Position numbers and translations under genes: made by a program. From JBBRBB01 sp963830175 (lineage in GTDB: Bacteria; Bacteroidota; Bacteroidia; Chitinophagales; Chitinophagaceae): a DNA stretch of 64,000 nucleotides. The stretch spans positions 38,247 to 102,246 of the forward strand of contig CAWHKV010000005.1 of assembly GCA_963830175.1 (NCBI GenBank), in the 5' to 3' direction. Of this stretch, positions 37,161 to 46,396 are shown in pieces. The notes under the pieces were generated by a model. It saw only the letters and a list, made by a program, of their open reading frames with translations, ran no database searches and was not told the DNA's origin. Numbering within the stretch: position 1 is the stretch's first letter; every line of letters begins with the position of its first letter.

Positions 37161-38025
37161 TTAATCATTGTTTTCCGAACGATGGCAGACGAGTGGCATA
37201 CCCTTTTTTTTCAGATCAATTTTACTAATATGCCAACGCCCAAGATTTGATGTAAACAATTGATCAAAATGCTCGCCACCAAATGCAATGTTGGTAGGGT
37301 TAGATAAAGTATGCGCTTCCCAATCATCAACCAGCAATTTAATTTCCTGTTGTTTGTTTACGACCAGGATTGAATTGGGCGTATAGCACGATATATACAG
37401 GTTTTCTTCATTATCAAAGGCAATACCATCAGGTAAATATTGTGGCATGGTTACGTATACCTTGCGTTCGCCTGCTGAGCCATCTTCCTTTATTTTAACA
37501 CACTCTACACCCAGGCAACCAGGAACATACAATAAAAAGTATATCCTGATTTTTGTTCAGTGCAAGACCGTTTGCAAAATTAAAAGGTCCGTTATGCCAT
37601 ATTTTACCATTACCATTTTTATCAAACTTAAAAATTCTGCCGGTCACTTCGCGAAAGGCGCCACTTTCCGAGACGTATAAATTTCCTTCATTATCAAATA
37701 CAGGAAAATTAGGAATATTGAATTTATCATTGCCTACACCATCTGCAAACTTTTCGAGTGAACCTGAACCGGTGTATAATTTCCAAACACATTTTTTTTT
37801 GAGATCGCACACGGCCAGCCAGTCTGCTCCTTTTGAAAATGCTAGCCCTAAAATAAAGCCACCTGTATTGTTTACTTCCCTTACCTGTTTTCCATCAGCA
37901 GAAATCCGGTATATCTGTCCGCCTTCGCCGCCTGCCCAAATACTTCCATCGGGGTGCACGGCAATACATTCTGCATGGTCAACACCATCAAAAAAAATAG
38001 TTACATCATTTATTGAAACAGACAT
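37161..38025 (-). CDS. SMP-30/gluconolactonase-like protein (frameshifted)
   Basis: This six-bladed propeller of the SMP-30/gluconolactonase/LRE family lacks a signal peptide. Motifs include HAECIAVHPDGSIWAGGEGGQIY, PNFPVFDNEGNLYVSESG, NFANGLALNKN, LPDGIAFDNEENLYISCYTPN and the closing LSNPTNIAFGG followed by LFTSNLGRWHIS. A surplus base in the GGG at 37510-37512 splits the frame; removing it joins LFIVCSWLPG to VECVKIKEDG. Members are calcium- or zinc-dependent sugar lactonases. Next to an SDR, it may open a lactone formed by sugar oxidation. Confidence 0.8.
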
Positions 38026-38048
38026 GAAAAATTTATTATAAATAATGA

Positions 38049-38807
38049 TTAATCTCGTTTACTGCCCGCAACGGTAATGCCTAATCCGCCATCAATCCTA
38101 ATGGCTGTGCCCGTTATAAAAGCAGCAGCATCACTGCACAGGTACAATACCAGCGATGCGATCTCTTCAGGAGTACCTATACGCTTGGTAAGATGCATAT
38201 CAACACACTCCTGCATTACCTCATCAGGGTTGGGTGACAATGCTATAGAATCCCGTAACATAGGCGTATCAACAGTTCCCGGACAAACAGCCACGCAACG
38301 TATATAAGGTGAATAATCGACCGCAATGCTCCTTGTTAAACCAAGAATTGCAGTTTTAGAAGTAGTATAAGCAGCAACAACCTGCTGACTAACAAATGCC
38401 TGAACACTTGCTATGTTTATTATAACACCTTTGTTTTTTTGCTGCATATAGGGCAATGCATATTTAGCGCAAAGAAACATGCTGGTGAGGTTAACATTTA
38501 ATACGAGATTCCAGTCATCCAGAGAAGTTTCTGTAACAGAGCCGTATCGCTGAATGCCTGCGTTATTTACCAGAAAGTCAATTGATCCGAATTTTAGAGC
38601 AGCTTCGTTCATGCATTTTCTTACCTCATCTTCTTTTGAAACATCGCACCTCTGGTAAAACCATTTTTCATCATTAACTGCATTTTGTGCGTCGCTAACA
38701 TCCAGCACACAAACATTTGCACCCTGTTTATAAAAAGCATTCGCACAGGCTGCGCCCATGCCTTTTAACCCACCCGTAACTACAACTGTTTTATTATTAT
38801 AATCCAT
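38049..38807 (-). CDS. SDR-family NAD(P)-dependent oxidoreductase
   Basis: This 252-residue classical short-chain dehydrogenase has the cofactor motif TGGLKGMGAACA (a variant of TGxxxGxG), FLVNNAGIQRYG, the catalytic Ser in NIASVQAF, the YTTSK catalytic Tyr/Lys pair, and the C-terminal TGTAIRIDGGLGI. Acidic VLDVSD after strand 2 suggests NAD over NADP. Gene gaps of 6 nt on one side and 23 nt on the other place it in the carbohydrate operon, where oxidation of a released sugar is a reasonable role. Confidence 0.85.
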   Translation of the reverse strand: MDYNNKTVVVTGGLKGMGAACANAFYKQGANVCVLDVSDAQNAVNDEKWFYQRCDVSKEDEVRKCMNEAALKFGSIDFLVNNAGIQRYGSVTETSLDDWNLVLNVNLTSMFLCAKYALPYMQQKNKGVIINIASVQAFVSQQVVAAYTTSKTAILGLTRSIAVDYSPYIRCVAVCPGTVDTPMLRDSIALSPNPDEVMQECVDMHLTKRIGTPEEIASLVLYLCSDAAAFITGTAIRIDGGLGITVAGSKRD

Positions 38808-38813
38808 TTTTAT

Positions 38814-39815
38814 TTAATTAACCTGTTTTTGTAATGAGCCATTGTAGGTTATAGAAATATGCTTCCCTGCGTCCCATTCTATATTATTAATTTCTAAAAC
38901 CTCATCACTTATTGTGCTTATAAATCCTGTATAACTTTTTGTGCAACGACCGCCTGCATCAAGGTATTGAAAAGAAGGCGTATCAAAAATTTTATGCTGA
39001 TCTGGGTGCAGGCTTTCAACCGGCTGGTGTAATGCGGCTGTACCAAATTCCAAACCTACAAATTGAATAGTATTATTTTCAAAATGTTGCCAAATATGAA
39101 TCCATGGATAATCTTCACGATTCCATACATAGCCAATAAGTATTTGCGAAACGGGATCGAATGCTGCTATCCAACCTGTGCTACAGGATGGATCAACCAA
39201 AAAAGTAAATACGCCACTTATTTTTGAGTCAGGATGATTTATATTAAATGAAATATCACCATGTTTTACATTGGGAAAAGAAAATGTTTTACCACCAGGT
39301 GTAAATTGTTGAAACCCGGTAGTGCCATTACAGCCTATTAATAAACTACCTGAAAGAAACGGCGCGGCCAGCGTTGGATGCTGAACAATATTTAAATTTT
39401 TTCCCGAAGCGCTTTTGTTAATTATGGATTCACAAACTGTAAATAGAGCCACATCTTTATTTAATTCAATTACCCTGTTAACCTGAATTTCTTCCATGTT
39501 GCTCTGCGCATGCATATGAAGGAAATGTTTAGATTTTTTTTCAGCGGTCCAGTACATATTGGCGAAATGCCCATGGTTGGGAAACCCTTGTTGTATCTGC
39601 GTTTCAGTAGGTTCGCCCCAGCGTGGAAGGCAAATAAAATGCCCCTGGTAAACAGCGCCCATACGATTATTTGCAGGCATCTGTTCCTTCGTAAAAGAAA
39701 ATGAAAGAGGGTTTGTTTGATTCCCGTGCAAAAACGAAAATTCTGTGATCGCACCACCATGCAGATCTGTTGATACCTTTACAAGATTATTTTGAAGTGT
39801 AACCTTATTTTGCAT
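38814..39815 (-). CDS. Galactose-mutarotase-like carbohydrate protein
   Basis: This 333-residue protein has no signal peptide. The beta-rich sequence shows features of the aldose-epimerase/mutarotase superfamily: LVKVSTDLHGGAITEFSF at the start, PRWGEPTETQIQQGFPNHGHFANMYW with the His-containing segment, VQHPTLAAPFLSG, and WQHFENNTIQFVGLEFGTAALHQP. The catalytic residues are not certain. Its place next to an SDR and a lactonase-like gene suggests handling of a released sugar or uronate. I am sure only of the general fold class. Confidence 0.5.
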   Translation of the reverse strand: MQNKVTLQNNLVKVSTDLHGGAITEFSFLHGNQTNPLSFSFTKEQMPANNRMGAVYQGHFICLPRWGEPTETQIQQGFPNHGHFANMYWTAEKKSKHFLHMHAQSNMEEIQVNRVIELNKDVALFTVCESIINKSASGKNLNIVQHPTLAAPFLSGSLLIGCNGTTGFQQFTPGGKTFSFPNVKHGDISFNINHPDSKISGVFTFLVDPSCSTGWIAAFDPVSQILIGYVWNREDYPWIHIWQHFENNTIQFVGLEFGTAALHQPVESLHPDQHKIFDTPSFQYLDAGGRCTKSYTGFISTISDEVLEINNIEWDAGKHISITYNGSLQKQVN

Positions 39816-39820
39816 TTTGT

Positions 39821-41083
39821 TTATTGAATCATTGCTGCATACACCATAACCTTAAATTTTTCATTAAGATCGCTTAATCCGCTTTGGCTCCATATCTGAA
39901 CAACAATATCTGCAACAGGGTCGATCCAGTATTCAGACCCCCAAAATCCGCCCCAGGCAAGCGTTCCCGCATTAAACGGTATGGATGGGTTGGCATTTGG
40001 CCGGGCTATTGAGAAACCAAGTCCCATCTTATCTTCGCCGCCCAATGTCAGATCACCGATTTGATTTGAAGCAATTAACCTAATTGTATTTGGGCTTAGA
40101 ATTACTTTACCATTCAGCGTTCCTTTATTAAGAATCATTTGCATGAACAAGGCATAATCATACGAGGTTGAAACCAAACCTGCTCCCCCGGAATAATAAC
40201 TTGCATAGGGTGATAAAGGATAAAAATCATTGACTTTCGCCGAATCTTTATCCCCCGCTAAAAATTTTCCGTCTGTCATTTTATACACTTCTGCCAGGCG
40301 TGAATGTTTGGAAGCGGGAACATAGAAATAAGTATCCTCCATGCCCAATGGATTGAACAATCTTTCCTCTAAAAAATCTTTAAAAGATTTTCCCGACAAA
40401 ACTTCTATTAAATAGCCCAATACATCTATGTTCAGGCCATACGTCCATTTTTCGCCGGGCTGATGCATTAATGGCTGTTGGGCTAACAATTTAATTTGAT
40501 CGGCAAGCAACCTTTTGCGCGGCTCAAAGCCCATGGAAATTTTGGCTTTACTGTAAATGGCATTTGCTTCTTTTGAACCAATAATAGCGTAACCAATACC
40601 AGATGTATGTGTGAAAAGATCACGGATAGTTATCTCCCTCTTTGCCGGTTCTGTCGTATACGATGAATCTTTATCATTAAAAGATTTTAATACTGTTGGA
40701 TTCTTAAATTCAGGTATGTACTTTGAAACAGGATCATCAAGTGAAAATTTTCCTTCTTCATACAAAATCATTAAAGCGACACTCGTTATGGCTTTTGTTT
40801 GAGAAGCGATCCTGAACAGATCTGTTGTTTGTAATGGTATTTTGTTTTCAGCATTGCGATAGCCAAACGCTTTGTGATAAACGATGTTTCCATGCCTTGC
40901 GATCAACGCATCAACACCGGCGATCTTGTGTTCATTAATATAACTTGAAATAAGCGAATCTATTTTTTGCAGCCTTTGTTCTGAAAATCCCTGCGATGAA
41001 GCCGAAGCAATTTTCAATGCCTGCCCATGAACTAACAAAAAACAATTCAGTAAAAACACTGTGATACCTAAAAAACTTTTCAT
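39821..41083 (-). CDS. Secreted serine hydrolase, class C beta-lactamase fold
   Basis: This 420-residue protein has a signal peptide (LGITVFLLNCFLLVHGQ). The catalytic motif is SQTK in FRIASQTKAITSVALMIL, followed by EGKFSLDDPVSKYIPEFKNP. The second motif YGLN appears in EKWTYGLNIDVLGYLIEV, and GGFWGSEYWIDP takes the place of the KTG-like element. It is a probable esterase or peptidase. In the operon it might deacylate the glycan, though this is inference. Confidence 0.85.
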   Translation of the reverse strand: MKSFLGITVFLLNCFLLVHGQALKIASASSQGFSEQRLQKIDSLISSYINEHKIAGVDALIARHGNIVYHKAFGYRNAENKIPLQTTDLFRIASQTKAITSVALMILYEEGKFSLDDPVSKYIPEFKNPTVLKSFNDKDSSYTTEPAKREITIRDLFTHTSGIGYAIIGSKEANAIYSKAKISMGFEPRKRLLADQIKLLAQQPLMHQPGEKWTYGLNIDVLGYLIEVLSGKSFKDFLEERLFNPLGMEDTYFYVPASKHSRLAEVYKMTDGKFLAGDKDSAKVNDFYPLSPYASYYSGGAGLVSTSYDYALFMQMILNKGTLNGKVILSPNTIRLIASNQIGDLTLGGEDKMGLGFSIARPNANPSIPFNAGTLAWGGFWGSEYWIDPVADIVVQIWSQSGLSDLNEKFKVMVYAAMIQ

Positions 41084-41106
41084 AAAAAATATTTAGGGTG
41101 ATTTCT

Positions 41107-42309
41107 CTATTCAAATTTCAGCGTGAAAAAACGTGGCCTGTACAAGTGTGGATTCTTTTGTATTTCGTTTAAATAATCTCTTGAGTTTACATTGTAGGTT
41201 ACCAGCAATTCACCGGGTTTTGATAAACTTGGATGCGCCTTGGCATTATACGATAAGTAATTTTTATTTTCTCTTTCTTCGGGAGCATCATAAATTTTTA
41301 TAGGTTCACTAAATGGCCCAACAGGGCTGTCTGCAATGCGCATACCCACCGTGCTGCCCACACCGTTTAACTGGAACACCAATGCGTATTTTCCATTGGG
41401 CAAAGGAGAAAAACTAAGTTCGTTGGAAACACCCTTGGTAACATCTGCAGCCTTTTGCATATCTGCATTCCATTGCTTGCCATCCCAAAAGGTCCATTTA
41501 GAAAAATTTTCAAAATCTTTAGGTAAAACGCGGGCAACATTTAAATTTTTAGCTCTGCCGCGAACACCGTATACATACACATATCCATCAGGTTTTGGCG
41601 CGCCTGCATCCTGGGTATTTACAAAAATTCCTGCACCAAAAGAGCCATCCTCTCCTGATACTGATCCTATAAACTGGAATGGTGTTTCAATTTGCCTGTG
41701 ATTTTTAAATGGTGGTGGAGTACCGTTGGGAAAGGCAATAATATCCTGCTTCATCATGCGGAAAGACCAATCGTCTTTCGGATTCATGTTACGCATTCTG
41801 TATGCGAAAATGTACGTGTTACCGGTTTCTTTATTTACAAAGCCATCGCCCAGCCAGTAATAATCTTTTTCTGTTGCTGAGGGAAGTTTGGGAACGAAGA
41901 TGGTTTCTGAATGACCATGTTCATCCGTATCCCAATAAAATTGTATGTTATTGCTATCGGGTTTACCACCGGTTAAAATGCCAACAGTGTTATGAACCAT
42001 ATGCGGTGCCCCCTGTATTTTGCCGTCAACAATTTCACCGATCATGGTATCGCTGAATAAAATTAAATTTTTACTGGTATCAGAAATTGGTTCATTGTCT
42101 TTTCCATTTAACGGAATGGCAAATATTCCATCAGCACCATACCAGCCTGAATTACGTTTAAGAAGACTGGTCCAATCAGGTGCAAACTCAACATCATATT
42201 TCAATGGTGTTTGTGCAGTGTTTTCGGCGGTCGCATTAGGCTTGGCAGAACAGGCAGCAAGCAATACAAAAATTAGAAAATGTATTGGCTGAATCTTTTG
42301 TTTTGGCAT
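41107..42309 (-). CDS. DUF4185-family lipoprotein, possible furanosidase
   Basis: The N-terminus IHFLIFVLLAACSAKP has a lipobox (LAAC) at about residue 20, so it is a surface or periplasmic lipoprotein. The mature protein is a five-bladed propeller-like domain of the DUF4185 group: GWYGADGIFAIPLNGKD, LILFSDTMIGEI, YWLGDGFV, SGEDGSFGAGIF and the closing LSYNAKAHPSLSKPGELLVTYNVN. Some DUF4185 proteins are endo-D-arabinanases (GH183). A parallel protein, DUF5005 at 45097, shares the NAMAHP-type ending. It is 29 nt from GH92 and 23 nt from the serine hydrolase. Confidence 0.7.
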   Translation of the reverse strand: MPKQKIQPIHFLIFVLLAACSAKPNATAENTAQTPLKYDVEFAPDWTSLLKRNSGWYGADGIFAIPLNGKDNEPISDTSKNLILFSDTMIGEIVDGKIQGAPHMVHNTVGILTGGKPDSNNIQFYWDTDEHGHSETIFVPKLPSATEKDYYWLGDGFVNKETGNTYIFAYRMRNMNPKDDWSFRMMKQDIIAFPNGTPPPFKNHRQIETPFQFIGSVSGEDGSFGAGIFVNTQDAGAPKPDGYVYVYGVRGRAKNLNVARVLPKDFENFSKWTFWDGKQWNADMQKAADVTKGVSNELSFSPLPNGKYALVFQLNGVGSTVGMRIADSPVGPFSEPIKIYDAPEERENKNYLSYNAKAHPSLSKPGELLVTYNVNSRDYLNEIQKNPHLYRPRFFTLKFE

Positions 42310-42338
42310 TTAATAAATTTTAAAGTTTTTAAATCAAA

Positions 42339-45062
42339 TTACATAACTGGCAGCCCGGCTACACCCCATTCTTTATTCGGTTCCGGCCCCAGCCATAACT
42401 CAAGCAACCCACCTTTTATATACTCTGCGTGAGTGAACCAAAAAGTATTTAATGGCTGCCCGTTTAACTGCGCTTTTTGTATATAATAATTTTCCTTAGC
42501 GTTATTGTAAGTCTTAATAACAAATTGTTTTCCCGGGTAATATTTATTGTCGAGATGAATGGTTACTTCATCAAATATGGGTGAAGTAATATCATATACA
42601 GGATTAATAGATTGGTTGCCCTGGATATTAAATAACCCAATAGACATAAGTGCACTCACACCGCCCATTTGCCCTTCATCTTCATCATGACCGCCATACC
42701 CTTCGTCGGGTGTAATGCCGCTGTAAGCCTGGTCCTGTACTTTTCTTACCCAATATTGTGTAAGCCAGGGATGTTGTGCGTAATTAAAAACATGCGCATC
42801 GGAACAACCCGGCTGGTTGGCATAACTAATATAGCCACCACTGTAATCAAAAACAAAATCGCTGGGAGCAGCCATCTCAAAAGCATGGTTAAGTTTGTAT
42901 GCAAGGGTGTCGTTGCCTCCCATCATTTTTGCAAGGTCGGGTATATCGTGGGAAATGCCCCATGTACCCTGCCAGGCATTTGCCTCTACCCAACCTTCTC
43001 CGTTAAGCGGTTCTAAATGAATAAAATTTCCTTTTTTATCTTTTGGAAAAAGTAATTTTTGTTTAGGATCGAAGCAATACTTCCATCCATTAGAACGGTC
43101 GTTGAAAAATTTATAATCTTTGGTACGTCCTAATTTTCTGGCCATTTGGGCTGCGCCCCAATCCTGGAAAGTGGCCTCAATGGTAATGCCCACATTATCT
43201 GGCCACCATCCTTTTTTAGTGTAGAACTTTATATTACTGCCTTTTGTATCGGTCATGCCCAGCATACCACCCGGTAAATGATTTTGTTTGATGATATCAA
43301 ATGCGTGGTTAGCATCAACTTTAGTAAGCAAGCCTTTTTGAAATGTGCTTGTTATTAGGTTTGATGCAGGGCAACTGGTCATAATGTAAGAATAACCACC
43401 ACCACAGGGGCCGCGTGGTAACAGGTATCCATTATCAGCATATTGAACCATGGAAGCCGATAACTCATCCTGCACTTCGGGCCAGGCGAGTCCCCACAAA
43501 ATATTCAGGTTCCATTGGGTTAACCATAGGGCATCAGAATTATACATGTGAAACCTGCTGGTGCCATCATCATTTTTCGGAAGCGTTTTAATTTTAAAAA
43601 TGGCATTGGTAAATTTTCCATCGAGGGTACCGGTCGTGCGGTCTGGATAATCGCCCGAAACATCATCGATCTTTTTTCTTCCTGAAACGGCATGCCATAT
43701 GTCGGTGTAAAATTTTATTTTTTGCGCCGTTGTTCCGCCTTTAACTTCCATTTTGCCTAACCATTCATTCCAGATTTTCTGTGTTTCATTTCTTACTTCA
43801 TTAAAATTCCATGTGGTGCATTCTGCCTGTAAATTTTTACGCGCATTTTCAATGGTTGTATAAGACATACCAATTTTCATCTGTACCTGGTCGCCTGCTT
43901 TTACATTGTACAAAGCAGCTACGCCGGCACTATCTCCCTGCCATTCCGAAATGTTGTTCTGATGTTGTGATCCGCGCCAACCATTTAATGACAGGTATGG
44001 CTTATCAAACTGAATTACGAAATACACTTTCACATCTTTTGGTCCGCCCCAATATCTTTTAACTGAACTGAATGAGCCTTCAAATTCTGTATTGCTGATT
44101 CTTTTTATTTGGGCGTTAGCCATGGTGCTGCTGCCCACATACCCACCAAGATTTGTTAGTATGGTCGCCTCCATATCCTGGGTATAGGTAAACCTGTAAA
44201 AACTTACTCTCTCTGTAGCGGTGTTTTCTACCCAGGTTTTGTATTTCTGCAAGTACACACGCTGGTAACCGGGCTGAACAATCTCATCTTCATGACTAAA
44301 CCTGGATTTCCAGGCATCTTTTCCGCCAGATGGATTTACATCGGATGATGTAGGCATTACTTCAATGCCGGAGATCATCCAGGTATGAATTTGCTCAAAA
44401 CCCAGAATCTCATTTTCGTTGTAATTATATCCACCACCATTTTGATTTTTATTGCGTGTTAGTGGTGCGGCGGCAACCATACCAAAGGGCCGGCCACCGG
44501 TAACAAAAAAGAAGTACCGTCCCCGGTTGGTTTCTATATAGGGATCAACCCAGGAGACATAATCGGTTGCCTGGCTAAATGAAGGAAATACTTCTATTTC
44601 AGAGAAACCCAGATCTCGTCCATCGCCATCGGTAGTTTCAAACCTTACCCAGGAAATTGTTTTTTCAGGAAATGTTATTTCTTTCCCTGTTCCATCATTA
44701 TTTATAGCATTCACCATAATAGAGGTGCCATCACTAAAATATAATTTTCCACCTGCAATATGGTCGTGCATATTTGGCCGGTCGTATAATACAATGCGGG
44801 TAATGGTTTGCGGTTGTTGCCATTCCAGTTTTACCCAGGGAAAGCTTAGGTACCCCCAGTCTGTCGTATCTCCTTTGCTGGCCCATTCACCTTTACCGGG
44901 TACTGCAATTATTCCATCAGTAACATTGTTAGCACCATACTGGGGTCCTAATACAGATGATACTGTTACAGTTGCTTTGCCAGCAATGTTATAAGGCCCG
45001 GCAAGGGCTGTGCCCACACAAAAAATAAATAAAGAGGTAATTAAAATCAATTTGGAACTCAT
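42339..45062 (-). CDS. GH92 alpha-mannosidase with N-terminal discoidin-like domain
   Basis: This 907-residue secreted protein has a signal peptide ending at ALAGP. Residues 25-160 form an F5/8-type carbohydrate-binding module (VTDGIIAVPGKGEWASKGD, IVLYDRPNMHDHIAGG, SEIEVFPSFSQ). The remainder is GH92: VDPYIETNRGRYFFFVTGGRPFGMVAAAP, the GYNYNENEILGFEQIHTWM region, and the catalytic-site region DEGYGGHDEDEGQMGGVSALMS. GH92 enzymes are calcium-dependent exo-alpha-mannosidases that invert configuration. It is the largest enzyme of the operon and points to a mannose-bearing glycan. Confidence 0.9.
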   Translation of the reverse strand: MSSKLILITSLFIFCVGTALAGPYNIAGKATVTVSSVLGPQYGANNVTDGIIAVPGKGEWASKGDTTDWGYLSFPWVKLEWQQPQTITRIVLYDRPNMHDHIAGGKLYFSDGTSIMVNAINNDGTGKEITFPEKTISWVRFETTDGDGRDLGFSEIEVFPSFSQATDYVSWVDPYIETNRGRYFFFVTGGRPFGMVAAAPLTRNKNQNGGGYNYNENEILGFEQIHTWMISGIEVMPTSSDVNPSGGKDAWKSRFSHEDEIVQPGYQRVYLQKYKTWVENTATERVSFYRFTYTQDMEATILTNLGGYVGSSTMANAQIKRISNTEFEGSFSSVKRYWGGPKDVKVYFVIQFDKPYLSLNGWRGSQHQNNISEWQGDSAGVAALYNVKAGDQVQMKIGMSYTTIENARKNLQAECTTWNFNEVRNETQKIWNEWLGKMEVKGGTTAQKIKFYTDIWHAVSGRKKIDDVSGDYPDRTTGTLDGKFTNAIFKIKTLPKNDDGTSRFHMYNSDALWLTQWNLNILWGLAWPEVQDELSASMVQYADNGYLLPRGPCGGGYSYIMTSCPASNLITSTFQKGLLTKVDANHAFDIIKQNHLPGGMLGMTDTKGSNIKFYTKKGWWPDNVGITIEATFQDWGAAQMARKLGRTKDYKFFNDRSNGWKYCFDPKQKLLFPKDKKGNFIHLEPLNGEGWVEANAWQGTWGISHDIPDLAKMMGGNDTLAYKLNHAFEMAAPSDFVFDYSGGYISYANQPGCSDAHVFNYAQHPWLTQYWVRKVQDQAYSGITPDEGYGGHDEDEGQMGGVSALMSIGLFNIQGNQSINPVYDITSPIFDEVTIHLDNKYYPGKQFVIKTYNNAKENYYIQKAQLNGQPLNTFWFTHAEYIKGGLLELWLGPEPNKEWGVAGLPVM

Positions 45063-45096
45063 CGGCTAAAAAAATTTATTAATTAAAATTAAAAGG

Positions 45097-46194
45097 CTAT
45101 TGCCAGTTGCTTATCCATACAAAATAAGGGCGGTAAGTATCAGCATTTTTATACAGGTCCTTTCCATCGAAACTATTGGTACTGTAACCCACTAACAGCC
45201 TGCCATCCGACATAAATTCAGGATGCGCCATGGCATTATAGGTAATTACATTTCCTTTGGCTTGTGGGGTATTGTATATCTTTCTTTTTCGTGAAAATGG
45301 GCCTACGGGACTTTCTGCATCCCACAGGTAAATAGATGAACTTAAAAAAACACCTTCCTGCGAAAGCAGGTAATATTTGCTATTATGTTTAAAAACAGAA
45401 TATTGCTGCGAAATACCTCCAATCATTCTTTTGCTTTTTGATGAATCGCGGCTCCACCCAACACCATTATAAAATTCCACATTTTGAAGTGGATTGCTTC
45501 GCGATGTTCTGCTAATGTGCATGTATTTGGTATATGGAAAAGAATCAGTTGCTTCTGCACCGTATATATACACGTAATCTCCTTCTTCATATGTGGTGGA
45601 CGACCAGTCAATTTTTGGATGATTATTTATTACTACCAATTTTTCCAGTTCAAGATCAGGAAGGCTTAGAACACCGGCCACATTACCGGTGGTTTTAAAT
45701 CCAAACAAACCGCCTTCTCCCGTTGCACGAATAGAAACCATTAATACATATAAATGTTTTTCATCTTTACTAAGAAAAGCGCAGTTAGGCCATAGCTGGT
45801 TGGGTTCTTCAGCTTCAAAAAAAGGTTTGGGATTTTTAACCGTACCGTTAAACAACGTTTGAAACATTCCGTTAGGCGTGGTAAGTACTATGGTACTGTG
45901 AATGAATGGCCCTACGGGCCTGGTTCGATTGGGAAAAACGGTATCTACAAAAGAATCGCCAAACAGCCATAGGTTTCGGCCATCGGGCAATACATGCGAG
46001 TATGCTACATCGCCCCCGGTCCATTGTCCTTTATTAAACCTGGTGAACATACTATCAAAGTATGTAGCAGGTTCAGTTACAATATTTCCTTTGGCTATAT
46101 CCGCATTCGATTGCGCAATAGCAGCATTATTTATTTGCTTACTACAACCTGTAAAAGTTATTATTGCAGCAATGGCAACCTTAAGCATCTGCAT
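45097..46194 (-). CDS. DUF5005/DUF4185-like lipoprotein
   Basis: This 365-residue protein has a lipobox (FTGC) at residues 13-16. It is a DUF5005-like propeller with DVAYSHVLPDGRNLWLFGDSFVDTV, GPFIHSTIVL, LWPNCAFLSKDEKHLYVL and a closing VITYNAMAHPEFMSDGRLLVGYSTN that parallels the DUF4185 protein at 41107. It may be a glycan-binding or glycan-cleaving surface protein. It is the first gene of the nine-gene minus-strand operon and stands head to head with the ROK kinase gene. Confidence 0.65.
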   Translation of the reverse strand: MQMLKVAIAAIITFTGCSKQINNAAIAQSNADIAKGNIVTEPATYFDSMFTRFNKGQWTGGDVAYSHVLPDGRNLWLFGDSFVDTVFPNRTRPVGPFIHSTIVLTTPNGMFQTLFNGTVKNPKPFFEAEEPNQLWPNCAFLSKDEKHLYVLMVSIRATGEGGLFGFKTTGNVAGVLSLPDLELEKLVVINNHPKIDWSSTTYEEGDYVYIYGAEATDSFPYTKYMHISRTSRSNPLQNVEFYNGVGWSRDSSKSKRMIGGISQQYSVFKHNSKYYLLSQEGVFLSSSIYLWDAESPVGPFSRKRKIYNTPQAKGNVITYNAMAHPEFMSDGRLLVGYSTNSFDGKDLYKNADTYRPYFVWISNWQ

Positions 46195-46396
46195 ACGTTA
46201 GATTTTTTTCCGGCAATTATTAACTAAGTCACCCAAAGGGTAATGAAGCACTATATAAGTAATAACTATTCTTGTCTTATAAAAAAAACAACTGTTTCAA
46301 TAGGGGTAAAGAAAAGGAATAATGACATTAATAAATAGTTTTTTGTTTTATTCTATACAATTATTTTTATTTCTTTTCTTAAATTATTTTTATGTT

